A stretch of 24,675 bases of DNA, taken from NCBI GenBank assembly GCA_042408595.1, contig JBHOQX010000050.1, positions 1 to 24,675 of the forward strand, given 5' to 3'. This DNA is from JBHOQX01 sp042408595 (GTDB lineage: Bacteria > Chloroflexota > Chloroflexia > Chloroflexales > Roseiflexaceae). Below, piece by piece: positions 6,724 through 13,948 of the stretch. The notes beneath the pieces were generated by a model that had not been told where the DNA came from, made no database searches, and saw nothing but the letters and a program-made list of their open reading frames with translations. A program made the translations under genes and the position numbers. The first letter of the stretch is position 1. Each line of letters begins with the position of its first letter.

Positions 6724-8184
6724 ATGAACGACGGACTGCTGCTCGGCCTCGATGTTGGCACGACGAACTGCAAGGCGGCGCTGTTCGACCTGCACGGCCG
6801 GCTGCGCGGCCTGGGGCGCGTGCCGACCCCGGTGCGACACCCGCGCCCGAACTGGGCCGAGCACGACCCTGGCGACCTGTGGCGGGCGATCATTGCTGCT
6901 GTGCGCGCCGCGCTGGCACAGGCCGGCCCCGCGCCGCTGCTGGGCGTTGCCGTCGCCAGCATGGCCGAGGCCGGGTTGCTGCTCGACCGCGCCGGGCGGC
7001 CCGTCTCGCCGCTGATCGCCTGGTACGACGGCCGCATCGAGGCGCAGCAGCGCTGGTGGGCCGCCCACATCCCGGCGGATGAGACCTACCGCGCCACCGG
7101 CCTCTTGCCCAAGCCGATCTTCGGCGCCCTCAAGCTCCTCTGGTTGCGCGACAACGCCCCGGATGCCTACGCCGCCGCGACGCGCTGGCTCCACGCCGCC
7201 GACTACATCGCCTTCCGGCTGTGCGGCGCGCAGGCGACCGACTACTCGCTCGCCGGGCGTACGCTGCTGTTCGACCTCGCGGCGCGCCGCTGGTCGGCGG
7301 CGCTGATCGCCCGCGCCGGCCTGCGCGCCGACCTGCTGCCGGAGCCGCTGCCCGCCGGCACGCGCCTGGGCGCTGTCACCCCCGAGGCGGCGGCGGAGAC
7401 CGGCATCCCCGCCGGCACACCGGTCGCCCTTGGCGGCCACGACCACGTGTGCGGCGCGCTGGCGGCCGGCGTGCGCGTGCCGGGGGAGTGCCTGGACTCG
7501 ATGGGCACCGCGGAGCCGGTGTTCCTGCCGCTCGATACGCCGCGCCCCGGCCCGGCCGCCGCCGCGGTGGGCATCTCGTTCGGCGCGCATGTCGCGGGTG
7601 GGCGCTTCTTCGCCATGCGCGGCGTCTACAGCTCCGGCGCGGCGGTCGAGTGGGCTGCCCGGCTGCTGGCGCTCCCGCCCGCCGCCGACCGCTATGCAGC
7701 GTTCGAAGCAGCAGCGGCGCAGGCCCCGCCGGGCAGCCTGGGCGTCAGCTTTCTGCCGCGCCTGACCGCTGGGGCGCGCGGCGCGTTCATCGGGCTGACC
7801 GGGGCGGCCGGCGCCGCGGAGTTGGCGCGCGCCGTGTATGAGGGGGTGGCCTGCGAGTGGCGCCGGTTGCTGGAAGCGATGGAAGCCACGCTCGACACCC
7901 GAGCTGCGACCATCCGCGTGATCGGCGGTGGAGCCCGTTCGGCGCTGTGGCTCCAGATCAAGGCCGATGTGCTCAACCGCCCGCTCGACGTACTGGCGAT
8001 CGACGAAAGCACGGCGCTCGGCGCGGCGCTGTTGGCGGGACTCGGCGCCGGCGTCTACCGCACCGAGACCGAGGCCATCGCCGCGGCCCGGCCCGCCGGG
8101 CGGCGCATCGCCCCCGACCCTGAGCGGGCCGCCTTCTATGCACGGCATTACCGCGAGGCGTACCTGCCGCTCGCAGGGGAGTAG
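6724..8184 (+). CDS. FGGY-family carbohydrate kinase, substrate unknown
   Basis: A 486-residue ATP-dependent sugar or polyol kinase with the two-domain ASKHA fold. Motifs are the N-terminal phosphate loop LDVGTTNCKAALFD (residues 8-21), the catalytic region GGHDHVCGALAAG with presumed base D240, and the C-terminal FGGY signature GGGARSALWLQIKADVLNRP followed by ESTALGAALLAG. Length is typical for xylulokinase, gluconokinase and relatives. The active-site GGHDH differs from the GDN of xylulokinase and GDQ of glycerol kinase, so I do not assign a substrate. The start at 6724 lacks a visible Shine-Dalgarno sequence; an in-frame ATG at 6706 is followed at once by TGA and is excluded. It lies 57 nt after guaB. 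Nearby gnd and rpe make a pentose or sugar-acid substrate attractive, but they are on the other strand and separately controlled, so this is only inference. Confidence 0.88.
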   Translation: MNDGLLLGLDVGTTNCKAALFDLHGRLRGLGRVPTPVRHPRPNWAEHDPGDLWRAIIAAVRAALAQAGPAPLLGVAVASMAEAGLLLDRAGRPVSPLIAWYDGRIEAQQRWWAAHIPADETYRATGLLPKPIFGALKLLWLRDNAPDAYAAATRWLHAADYIAFRLCGAQATDYSLAGRTLLFDLAARRWSAALIARAGLRADLLPEPLPAGTRLGAVTPEAAAETGIPAGTPVALGGHDHVCGALAAGVRVPGECLDSMGTAEPVFLPLDTPRPGPAAAAVGISFGAHVAGGRFFAMRGVYSSGAAVEWAARLLALPPAADRYAAFEAAAAQAPPGSLGVSFLPRLTAGARGAFIGLTGAAGAAELARAVYEGVACEWRRLLEAMEATLDTRAATIRVIGGGARSALWLQIKADVLNRPLDVLAIDESTALGAALLAGLGAGVYRTETEAIAAARPAGRRIAPDPERAAFYARHYREAYLPLAGE

Positions 8185-8242
8185 GGACAAACGCCGGACG
8201 TCGACGCCCGTCTGTTATCTGCACTACATCTGCCGCAAACAT

Positions 8243-8278
8243 GGTATACTATCAGCAAGGGCGCCGAGGGGCGCCTTT
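8243..8278 (+). promoter_or_regulatory. Extended -10 promoter and leader hairpin before the DUF3105 gene
   Basis: TGG-TATACT (8242-8250) is a good extended -10 box without a matching -35. It is followed at 8260-8275 by the hairpin GGCGCC-GAGG-GGCGCC and TTT. The hairpin lies in the presumed 5' leader and is too weakly followed by T to be a firm terminator. It may be an attenuator or an RNA-stabilising stem. The gene starts at 8304. Confidence 0.45.
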
Positions 8279-8303
8279 CGCGTACCAACAGGGAGCACCA
8301 GGC

Positions 8304-8906
8304 ATGGCACGATCCACCGCGCAGCGCAGCAGCGGCCGGCGCGCAACGCAGAAGAAGCAGGGGCTGAGCCCGCTCGTCATTGGCCTGATCGTCGCCGCGG
8401 CCGTCGCCGTGCTGGCGCTGGCCGGATTGTGGCTGTCCGGCGCACTCGGCGGGGCGGCGCCGGGTGAGAAGATCGAGGATATGGGCGCAGGGCTCCACCT
8501 GCAGCAGGTGAACGACCCGCTGCCCAAACCCTATAACTCGAACCCGCCGACCTCCGGCTACCACTACGGCGGCGGCACCGCGCCGTGGGGCGTCCTGACG
8601 CAGCCCTTCCCCGACACGCTGACCGTGCATAACCTGGAGCACGGCGGCGTCGTCATCCACTATCGCCAGGGGACCGACCAGGCGACGATCGAGAAACTCA
8701 CCGCGCTGACTCGCCAGCTCCAACAGCAGAACCCGTGCATCGTGCTGCAGCCGCGCCCGGCGGATCAACTCGACGTGCCTATTGCAGTCACCGCCTGGAC
8801 CTATATGCTGAAGCTCAACGGGTTGGACGAAGCGGCGATCACCCGCTTCTTGCGCGCGCATGTCGGGCGCGGCCCGGAGCCGGTCTGCCCGGTCGGCGTG
8901 CAGTAG
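8304..8906 (+). CDS. DUF3105 family membrane-anchored protein
   Basis: A 200-residue protein of unknown biochemical function. A basic N-terminus (residues 1-20) is followed by one membrane helix at about 23-44, and then an extracytoplasmic domain. The DUF3105 hallmarks are clear: PYNSNPPTSGYHYG (77-90), HNLEHGGVVIHY (109-120), and the closing AWTYMLKLNG...RFLRAHVGRGPE. Conserved His residues in SGYHYG and HNLEHG could bind a metal; this is inference. Cysteines at 145 and 195 could form a disulfide outside the cell. The ATG at 8304 has AGGGAG upstream; the longer frame from 8241 begins inside the -10 box and is rejected. It is probably a single-gene unit, convergent with the oxidoreductase gene. 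Confidence 0.85.
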   Translation: MARSTAQRSSGRRATQKKQGLSPLVIGLIVAAAVAVLALAGLWLSGALGGAAPGEKIEDMGAGLHLQQVNDPLPKPYNSNPPTSGYHYGGGTAPWGVLTQPFPDTLTVHNLEHGGVVIHYRQGTDQATIEKLTALTRQLQQQNPCIVLQPRPADQLDVPIAVTAWTYMLKLNGLDEAAITRFLRAHVGRGPEPVCPVGVQ

Positions 8907-8949
8907 CCCGGCAGGGTATCGGACAACGGGCGACGGGCGGCAGGCGTGG

Positions 8950-8968
8950 GGCGAGGCGCACGCTCGCC
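8950..8968. terminator. Possible bidirectional terminator hairpin between convergent genes
   Basis: GGCGAG (8950-8955), 7-nt loop, CTCGCC (8963-8968), placed between the stop of the DUF3105 gene (8906) and the stop of the minus-strand oxidoreductase (8970). The plus side is followed by TATGTTTGTC, which is a poor T tract. The location is right but the strength is doubtful. Confidence 0.3.
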
Positions 8969-8969
8969 G

Positions 8970-10646
8970 CTATGTTTGTCTCCGGTCGTCGGTCCTTTGT
9001 CGGTCGGCGAGCCAGAGCCAGGCCGCCGCGGCGGCGGAGGCGGCGCCCAGGCTCGCGCCGGCCCATCGCCGCCGGGCGCGCCCGCGGTCGGCTAGCACCG
9101 CCCGCGCCGTGTTCATCCCGCTCGCGCCGAAGACTCCGCCACCGGGGTGCGTGCTCGCACCGGTGAGATACAGGCCGCGCAGCGGCGTGCGGTAGCCCGC
9201 CAGCTCCGGCAGCGGCCGGAAGAAAAACATCTGGTCGAACGACATCTCGACATGCATCACGTTGCCGCGCGGCAGCCCGAGCCGCCGCTCCAGGTCGAGC
9301 GGGCTCTGGATGAAACGGTCGATGATCTTGCCCCGCATGTTCGGCGCGTAGCGGTACAGCACCTCCAGGATACTGTCAGCCACCTCGTCGCGGATGGCGT
9401 CCCAATGCTGGCCACCCGCCAGTTCGTACGGAAAATACTGCGCCCAGAGGAACACCGTGTGCCTGCCCGGCGGGGCGACCTCCGGATCGATCGCCGAGAA
9501 GGTCATAGCGATCACCGCCGGCGCGCGGGCCGGCAGGCCGCGGCTGTAGTCGGCGAAGGCCGCGCGCAGGTAGCCAGGGGACGGGCAGAGCATCTGCAGG
9601 CCGTGGTGGCTCTCATGCGGCCGCCCGCCCGATGGCGCGCCAGGGTAATCCGGCAGCGCCTCAGCCGCGCAGCGCACGGTCATCCCGAAGCCGTTGCCGA
9701 CCCGGATGTTGCGCACGCGCCGGACGAACTCCGGCACCAGGTGCTCCGGCCCCACCAGGTCGAGCAACGTCGTCCAGACATGGGCGTTCGAGACGACCAC
9801 CGGCGCGGTGTAGCGCGTGCCGTCGGCGGTCTCGACCCCTTCTACCCGCCCGCCGCGCACCAGAATGCGTCGCACCGGAGCATCGAGCGCCACCCGCCCG
9901 CCGGCCGCCTCCAGCGAGCGGGCCATCGCCTGCGTAAGCATGCCGCTGCCGCCGCGCGGGTGCTTGGCGCCGGAGAGGTGCATCATCGCGTACCAGCCGA
10001 CGTGCCCGCCGGCCGCGACCTCATCCGGCGGCGGACCGGACTGCGCGCCGAGCCAGCCCATGAACGCGCGCATCGCCTCGCTCTCGAAGGTTTCGTTGAT
10101 CACCTGGCCGTAGGGCGCCATGAGGCGGCGCAGCGTCTCTATCAGGCCACCGGCGCCGGCGCGGGCCTGCGCCGCCAGCATCCGTCCGGCCAGCCGGGTG
10201 GCGCTCGGCGGGTGCATGAACGCCTCGAAGATCGCCTCGTTCAGCGGGCGCCAGTAGGCGACAAAGCGGCGGTAGTTCTCCGCATCGCGCGGGGCGACGC
10301 GCGCGATCGACTCGCAGGTGCGGTCGAGGTCGCGATAGAGCGCGATCGCACCGGAGCCGTCCAGCACGGGGTAGAATGCGTACGGGTCCATGTCGATGTA
10401 GTCGAGCCCGAACTTTTCCAGCTCCAGGTCACGCACGACCGGCGTGAGGTGGATCATGATATGGGCCGACGAGCCGACATCGATGCGGTAGCCGGGGATG
10501 ACCTCCTCGGTGCAGACCGCGCCGCCGATGATCGGGCGGCGTTCCAGCACCAGCACGCGCAGCCCGGCCCGCGCCAGGTAGCCGGCGCAGGTCAGGCCGT
10601 TGTGCCCCCCGCCGACGATGATGGCGTCGTAGTCGTAGTGTGGCAT
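8970..10646 (-). CDS. FAD-dependent oxidoreductase of the CrtI/CrtO/PYROXD2 family
   Basis: A 558-residue flavoprotein. The N-terminal dinucleotide-binding motif is VGGGHNGL (GxGxxG at residues 12-17), followed by the FAD ribose contact VLERR and GGAVCTEE. The C-terminal FAD motif is LYLTGASTHPGGGVFGASG. This pattern is that of phytoene desaturase-like enzymes, most like the CrtO-type carotene ketolase and PYROXD2 branch. Oxidation or ketolation of a carotenoid or another isoprenoid is likely but not shown. The start at 10646 has GGAGG 7 nt upstream; a start 7 codons earlier is less likely. An odd C-terminus adds an Arg-rich segment and an Ala/Trp-rich hydrophobic stretch (about 530-548), then RQRTDDRRQT encoded by intergenic-type repeat DNA. 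No other carotenoid gene lies nearby, which weakens a specific pathway call. Confidence 0.85.
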   Translation of the reverse strand: MPHYDYDAIIVGGGHNGLTCAGYLARAGLRVLVLERRPIIGGAVCTEEVIPGYRIDVGSSAHIMIHLTPVVRDLELEKFGLDYIDMDPYAFYPVLDGSGAIALYRDLDRTCESIARVAPRDAENYRRFVAYWRPLNEAIFEAFMHPPSATRLAGRMLAAQARAGAGGLIETLRRLMAPYGQVINETFESEAMRAFMGWLGAQSGPPPDEVAAGGHVGWYAMMHLSGAKHPRGGSGMLTQAMARSLEAAGGRVALDAPVRRILVRGGRVEGVETADGTRYTAPVVVSNAHVWTTLLDLVGPEHLVPEFVRRVRNIRVGNGFGMTVRCAAEALPDYPGAPSGGRPHESHHGLQMLCPSPGYLRAAFADYSRGLPARAPAVIAMTFSAIDPEVAPPGRHTVFLWAQYFPYELAGGQHWDAIRDEVADSILEVLYRYAPNMRGKIIDRFIQSPLDLERRLGLPRGNVMHVEMSFDQMFFFRPLPELAGYRTPLRGLYLTGASTHPGGGVFGASGMNTARAVLADRGRARRRWAGASLGAASAAAAAWLWLADRQRTDDRRQT

Positions 10647-11077
10647 CCTTTTTCCTCCCTCGGTCATCCCGTCATTTGTCGCATGGCGCGCATTGTACGC
10701 GATGTGCTATGATACGGGTGCGACGGCATGCGAGATGGGCGGGATGCTGGCGGGTCGTGCCGACTCTCTGCCCCTTTGCCGCATGCGGGAAGCTTACCCG
10801 GGTCGGCGTAGATGGTCTGCGGCATGGAGTGGCCGAACTCCCTCTCCTCGCCCCTTCTCCTGCGTGCGGGAGATGGGGGCAGAGAGCGTGGACCTGGTGC
10901 CAGTGTGATGCCGCAACAGCGACACCCCCGCCCACGTCAGCGCTCGGCGGGGAGGTTGAGAGGCCGCCGGCCCGCCAAGCCCCTTCTTGTTCGCCGGCCA
11001 GTCGGCCAGGGGAGGGGGAGGCAACACCTCTCCGCGCCCCACCATGGCGTAAAACCTGTCAACCAGGCAGATCAAGC
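10647..11077. other. 431-bp intergenic region, divergent, no gene seen
   Basis: This separates the minus-strand oxidoreductase from the plus-strand site-2 protease. It holds an extended -10-like TGC-TATGAT (10705-10713, plus) without a -35, the imperfect REP-like hairpin at 10842-10886, and a second GC-rich inverted stretch near 11000-11020 (GCCGGCCAGTCGGCCAGGGG). Translated frames across it give the Pro/Arg/Gly-rich strings typical of eroded REP elements, not a protein. No convincing gene is present. Confidence 0.6.
10842..10886. repeat. REP-like imperfect palindrome
   Basis: A CT-rich arm (CTCTCCTCGCCCCTTCTCC) faces a G-rich arm (GGAGATGGGGGCAGAGAG) across a TGCGTGC loop. The inner part (TCTCC/GGAGA, CCCC/GGGG) pairs well and the outer part only partly. 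Its layout resembles the CTCTCCC...GGGAGAG palindromes found between genes in many high-GC genomes. Confidence 0.5.
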
Positions 11078-12214
11078 GTGACGCTTCGGTACTCACTCAC
11101 CATCGGCCGCATCGGCGGTGTGCGGCTCCGGCTCCACTGGAGCTGGCTGCTCGTCGTTGCGTTGCTGATGCTCACCCTCGCCCAATTCTACCGCGGCTGG
11201 GCAGGGCAGGTGGGCGCGCTGGCGCTGGCCGCGCTCGCCGCGTTGCTCCTGTCGCTCTCGGTTGTGGCACACGAGCTGGCGCACGCCGCCGCTGCACACT
11301 GGCTCGGGCTGCCGGTGCGGGGAGTCACGCTGTTTATCTTCGGTGGAATGACCGAGGTGGACGAAGAGGCGCTGACACCGGGGCGCGAGCTGCTGGTCGC
11401 CGCCGCCGGGCCGCTGGCGAACCTGGCGCTGGCTACCGCCGGCACGGCGCTCGGCTGGCGAGCGGGCGGCACGCTCGCCGGAGCCTTCGGCCTGCATATC
11501 GCCGTCGCGAATCTCTTGCTCGCGCTGCTCAACCTGCTGCCTGCCTACCCGATGGACGGCGGGCGCGTGCTGCGCGCGGCCCTCTGGTACCTGTCCGATG
11601 ATGAGCTGTTCGCCACATCCGTCGCGATGAGCGCCGGGCAGATCGCCGGCTGGGCCCTGATCGGCGGCGGCGCGCTCTACGGCCTGCTCGCGTCCGACCT
11701 GCTGATCGGCGCGACGTTGATGCTCATTGGGTATGTGCTCGTCCGATCGGCACGCGCGGGCTTCGGGCGTTACCTGGTGCGCCGCGCGCTGCGCGGCATC
11801 CGCGCCGGCGATCTGATGCAGCGGACGTACTGCGCCGTCGCGCCGGATATGCGGCTCGACCAATTTGTCGGGCGCTACGTGCTGGGCCAGACCGAGCAGG
11901 ACTACCCGGTGCTCAATCAGCCGGATGACGATGCGCCGCAGCCGCTGCTCGGGCTGATCTCGGCGCGCAACCTGCGCCGCTACCGGCTGGACGACTGGAA
12001 CCGCACCCAGGTTCAGGACGCGATGACTCCGGCCAGCCACGTGCTGCGGGTGGCGCCGGATACGCCGGCGGGCGATGCCTTTCGCGCCCTGGTCGAAAGC
12101 GGCGGTGAGCTGCTGCCGGTGATCGAGGGCGATGCGCTGCTGGGCGTGCTGCGCCGGGGCGATGTGGTGCGCTACATCCAGCGTCACGCCACGCGGCGCG
12201 CCGCTGGCCGCTGA
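11078..12214 (+). CDS. Site-2 protease family membrane metalloprotease with CBS domains
   Basis: A 378-residue intramembrane zinc protease (peptidase family M50). Membrane helices span roughly residues 21-37 and 44-63. The zinc site is HELAH at 65-69 within a helix, and the third ligand is D160 in NLLPAYPMDGGR. Further helices follow to about residue 225, then two degenerate CBS domains (about 236-370; DLMQRTYCAVAPD and DAMTPASHVLRVAPD begin each). This is the architecture of Rip3-like proteases. Family members cleave membrane-bound anti-sigma factors or signal peptides, and the CBS pair probably senses nucleotides. The start is GTG at 11078, because no Met codon exists between it and unrelated upstream sequence and the conserved RYSLTIGRIGGVRLRLHWSW begins there; the ribosome site is weak. 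The methyltransferase gene follows within 25 nt, so the two are probably co-transcribed. No substrate candidate is adjacent. Confidence 0.9.
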   Translation: MTLRYSLTIGRIGGVRLRLHWSWLLVVALLMLTLAQFYRGWAGQVGALALAALAALLLSLSVVAHELAHAAAAHWLGLPVRGVTLFIFGGMTEVDEEALTPGRELLVAAAGPLANLALATAGTALGWRAGGTLAGAFGLHIAVANLLLALLNLLPAYPMDGGRVLRAALWYLSDDELFATSVAMSAGQIAGWALIGGGALYGLLASDLLIGATLMLIGYVLVRSARAGFGRYLVRRALRGIRAGDLMQRTYCAVAPDMRLDQFVGRYVLGQTEQDYPVLNQPDDDAPQPLLGLISARNLRRYRLDDWNRTQVQDAMTPASHVLRVAPDTPAGDAFRALVESGGELLPVIEGDALLGVLRRGDVVRYIQRHATRRAAGR

Positions 12215-12239
12215 GATGCAGCGCGGCAATGGGAACACA

Positions 12240-13517
12240 ATGACCTGGCCAGACGCGCTTGAACTCTGCCTTGATGGCATGGCCCAGGGCGGCGAAGCTG
12301 TCGGGCGGCTGGATGGGCGGGTCATCTTCGCCGCCGGCGGGCTGCCCGGCGAGCGCGTGCGCCTGCGCCTCACCGAGCGGCGCGAGGCCTACGCGCGCGG
12401 CGTCGTCACCGAGGTGCTCACGCCGTCGCCGGAGCGCGTACCGCCGCGCCTCCCCGGCGCGGACCACATGCCCTGGCAGCACATCGCCTACGGGGCGCAA
12501 CTCCGCTTCAAGCGGCAGATCCTGGCCGAGCAACTGGCGAAGATCGGCGGCCTGGAGGCGGTCGAGGTCGAGCCGACCATCCCGGCGGCGCGCGAGTGGC
12601 AGTACCGCACCGGCGCGCATCTGCACATCGCCGGTGGACAGATCGGCTATCACGCCGCCGGCACACGGGCCATCCAGCCGCTCGACGCCGACCCGCTGCT
12701 GGCGCCGGCGCTGAACGACGCACTGGCCGCGCTGCGCACTGCCCTGCCGGGGTCCGGCGCCGCCCCGACCGACGCGATCCTGCGGCAGAGCGAGGCGTTC
12801 GGCTATGTCGTCGCCGCGCTGCGGGGCCGGGGCGACCTGCGCTCGCTGGCGCGGCGCTGGCGGGCCGCCGATCCGCGCATCGCCGGCGTGGCACTGCCGG
12901 ACGGCGCGCTCGGCGACGACCATCTGATCGAAGAGTTGGACGGCCTGGCGTTCCGCCTCGCGCCGACGACCTTCTTCCAGGTGAACGTCGCTATGGCCGA
13001 GACGCTGCTGCGGCTTGTGCGCGCCGGGTTAGGCCATCCGGAGGCCGGCCAGCCGCGGACGCGCCTCGCCTCTCCCGCCACGGGCGGGCGGCTGCTGGAC
13101 GGCTACTGCGGGGCGGGGACGTTCACGCTGCCGCTGGCCCGCGCCGCCGCCGAGGTGATCGGTATCGAGGAGCACCCCGGCGCCGCCGCCGACGGCCAGG
13201 CCAGCGCGGCGCTGAACGGCATCACGAACGCCCGCTTCGTAATCGGGACGGTCGAGCGGGTGCTGGCGGAACTAGACGGCCCATTCGACGCCGCGGTGCT
13301 GGACCCGCCACGGCGCGGCTGCCACCCACGGGCGCTCGAAGAGCTGCTGCGCCTCGCCCCGCTGCGGATCGTCTACGTCTCGTGCCACCCCGGCACCCTC
13401 GCGCGCGACCTGCGCCTCCTCACAGCGGGCGGCTACCGCGTCCTGCGCGTCACCCCGGTCGATCTCTTCCCGCAGACGCCGCACATCGAGAGCGTAGCGG
13501 TGTTGGAGAAGGCGTGA
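12240..13517 (+). CDS. RlmD/TrmA-family RNA (uracil-5-)-methyltransferase lacking the Fe-S cysteines
   Basis: A 425-residue SAM-dependent enzyme that should form 5-methyluridine in rRNA or tRNA. Residues 1-60 are a TRAM-type RNA-binding domain (DGMAQGGEAVGRLDGRVIFA...LPGE). The methyltransferase motifs are LDGYCGAGTFTLPLA (286-300, SAM), LDPPRRG (354-360), VSCHPGTLARD (380-390, nucleophile C382) and HIES (415-418, base E417). The four cysteines that hold a [4Fe-4S] cluster in E. coli RlmD are gone: the CxxxxxCxxC segment reads RLPGADHMPWQH (70-81) and the fourth site reads LDADPLL (148-154). Only Cys 10, 290, 361 and 382 exist. The ATG at 12240 starts the conserved domain; an in-frame ATG at 12216, 1 nt after the protease stop, is an alternative that would be translationally coupled. 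Target nucleotide unknown. Confidence 0.9.
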   Translation: MTWPDALELCLDGMAQGGEAVGRLDGRVIFAAGGLPGERVRLRLTERREAYARGVVTEVLTPSPERVPPRLPGADHMPWQHIAYGAQLRFKRQILAEQLAKIGGLEAVEVEPTIPAAREWQYRTGAHLHIAGGQIGYHAAGTRAIQPLDADPLLAPALNDALAALRTALPGSGAAPTDAILRQSEAFGYVVAALRGRGDLRSLARRWRAADPRIAGVALPDGALGDDHLIEELDGLAFRLAPTTFFQVNVAMAETLLRLVRAGLGHPEAGQPRTRLASPATGGRLLDGYCGAGTFTLPLARAAAEVIGIEEHPGAAADGQASAALNGITNARFVIGTVERVLAELDGPFDAAVLDPPRRGCHPRALEELLRLAPLRIVYVSCHPGTLARDLRLLTAGGYRVLRVTPVDLFPQTPHIESVAVLEKA

Positions 13518-13632
13518 TGGGTCACGGGCGACCGTTGCAGGAGGGTGGGACAAGGAGCGAGCGATGGCACGACGCGCTTTGTTTCCTCAGCGCTCTTTCC
13601 CCGTGTCTCCAGACCGTTACGCCTCACCTGAT

Positions 13633-13860
13633 TCATCGATAGCTCGGCAGCCGCGGATCGAACTGGTTGAGATACATGAGCACCGCCATCTGATACCAGG
13701 CACCCGTCACCAGCTCGGCAGCCGGGCTGATCAGCGGCTGGCTGTTGGTCCAGTCCACCGCCTGGCCTGGCGTGACGAACCCGCGCCCGGTGCGGCTGGC
13801 GTACCACTGCAGCCGTGCCAGCGACCAGGTGTCGTTGCCAGCCCAGTGCTCTTGGGTGGT
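13633..13860 (-). pseudogene. C-terminal fragment of an unidentified protein, truncated at a breakpoint
   Basis: A minus-strand frame ends at TGA (13635-13633) and carries about 75 codons with coding-like composition: GNDTWSLARLQWYASRTGRG, DWTNSQPLISPAAEL, and the tail AWYQMAVLMYLNQFDPRLPSY. Above about 13861 the same frame runs antisense to the permease remnant, so the gene appears cut there. The Trp/Tyr-rich character suggests an extracytoplasmic or carbohydrate-active protein, but I do not recognise the family. It may also be an accidental open frame; the evidence is composition and protein-like appearance only. Confidence 0.35.
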
Positions 13861-13863
13861 GTG

Positions 13864-13935
13864 CCGGGTGCCGTCTTTGTGATCTTCCAGCGCCACTTCA
13901 TCAAGGGCGTGATGTCCGGCGCCCTCAAGGGGTAA
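13864..13935 (+). pseudogene. Remnant of a MalG-type sugar ABC transporter permease, C-terminus only
   Basis: Only the last 23 codons remain: PGAVFVIFQRHFIKGVMSG, then ALKG and TAA. This matches the strongly conserved end of carbohydrate ABC permeases (P..vfl.fQryfv.Gl..GavKG). In an intact gene about 250 further codons would precede it; here the frame upstream of about 13864 is unrelated. The glucoamylase remnant starts 14 nt after the stop, the order expected of a maltose or maltodextrin operon. I am confident of the family from the motif and confident it is not functional. Confidence 0.75.
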
Positions 13936-13948
13936 GCGTGAGACGACC

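Noticed and set aside
5071..8190. 1039-codon open frame on the minus strand antisense to guaB and the sugar kinase
   Set aside because: The opposite strand carries two clear enzymes. The antisense translation is rich in Arg, Ala, Gly, His and Asp with no domain, the normal shadow of high-GC codon use.
9147..10712. 521-codon plus-strand frame over the flavin oxidoreductase gene
   Set aside because: Antisense shadow; no motif, and the real gene has a good ribosome site and full FAD motifs.
10693..10908. 71-codon ORF in the intergenic region before the site-2 protease
   Set aside because: It crosses the REP-like palindrome and its SPLCRMRE/PSPRPFSCVREMG strings are typical translations of such repeats; no ribosome site.
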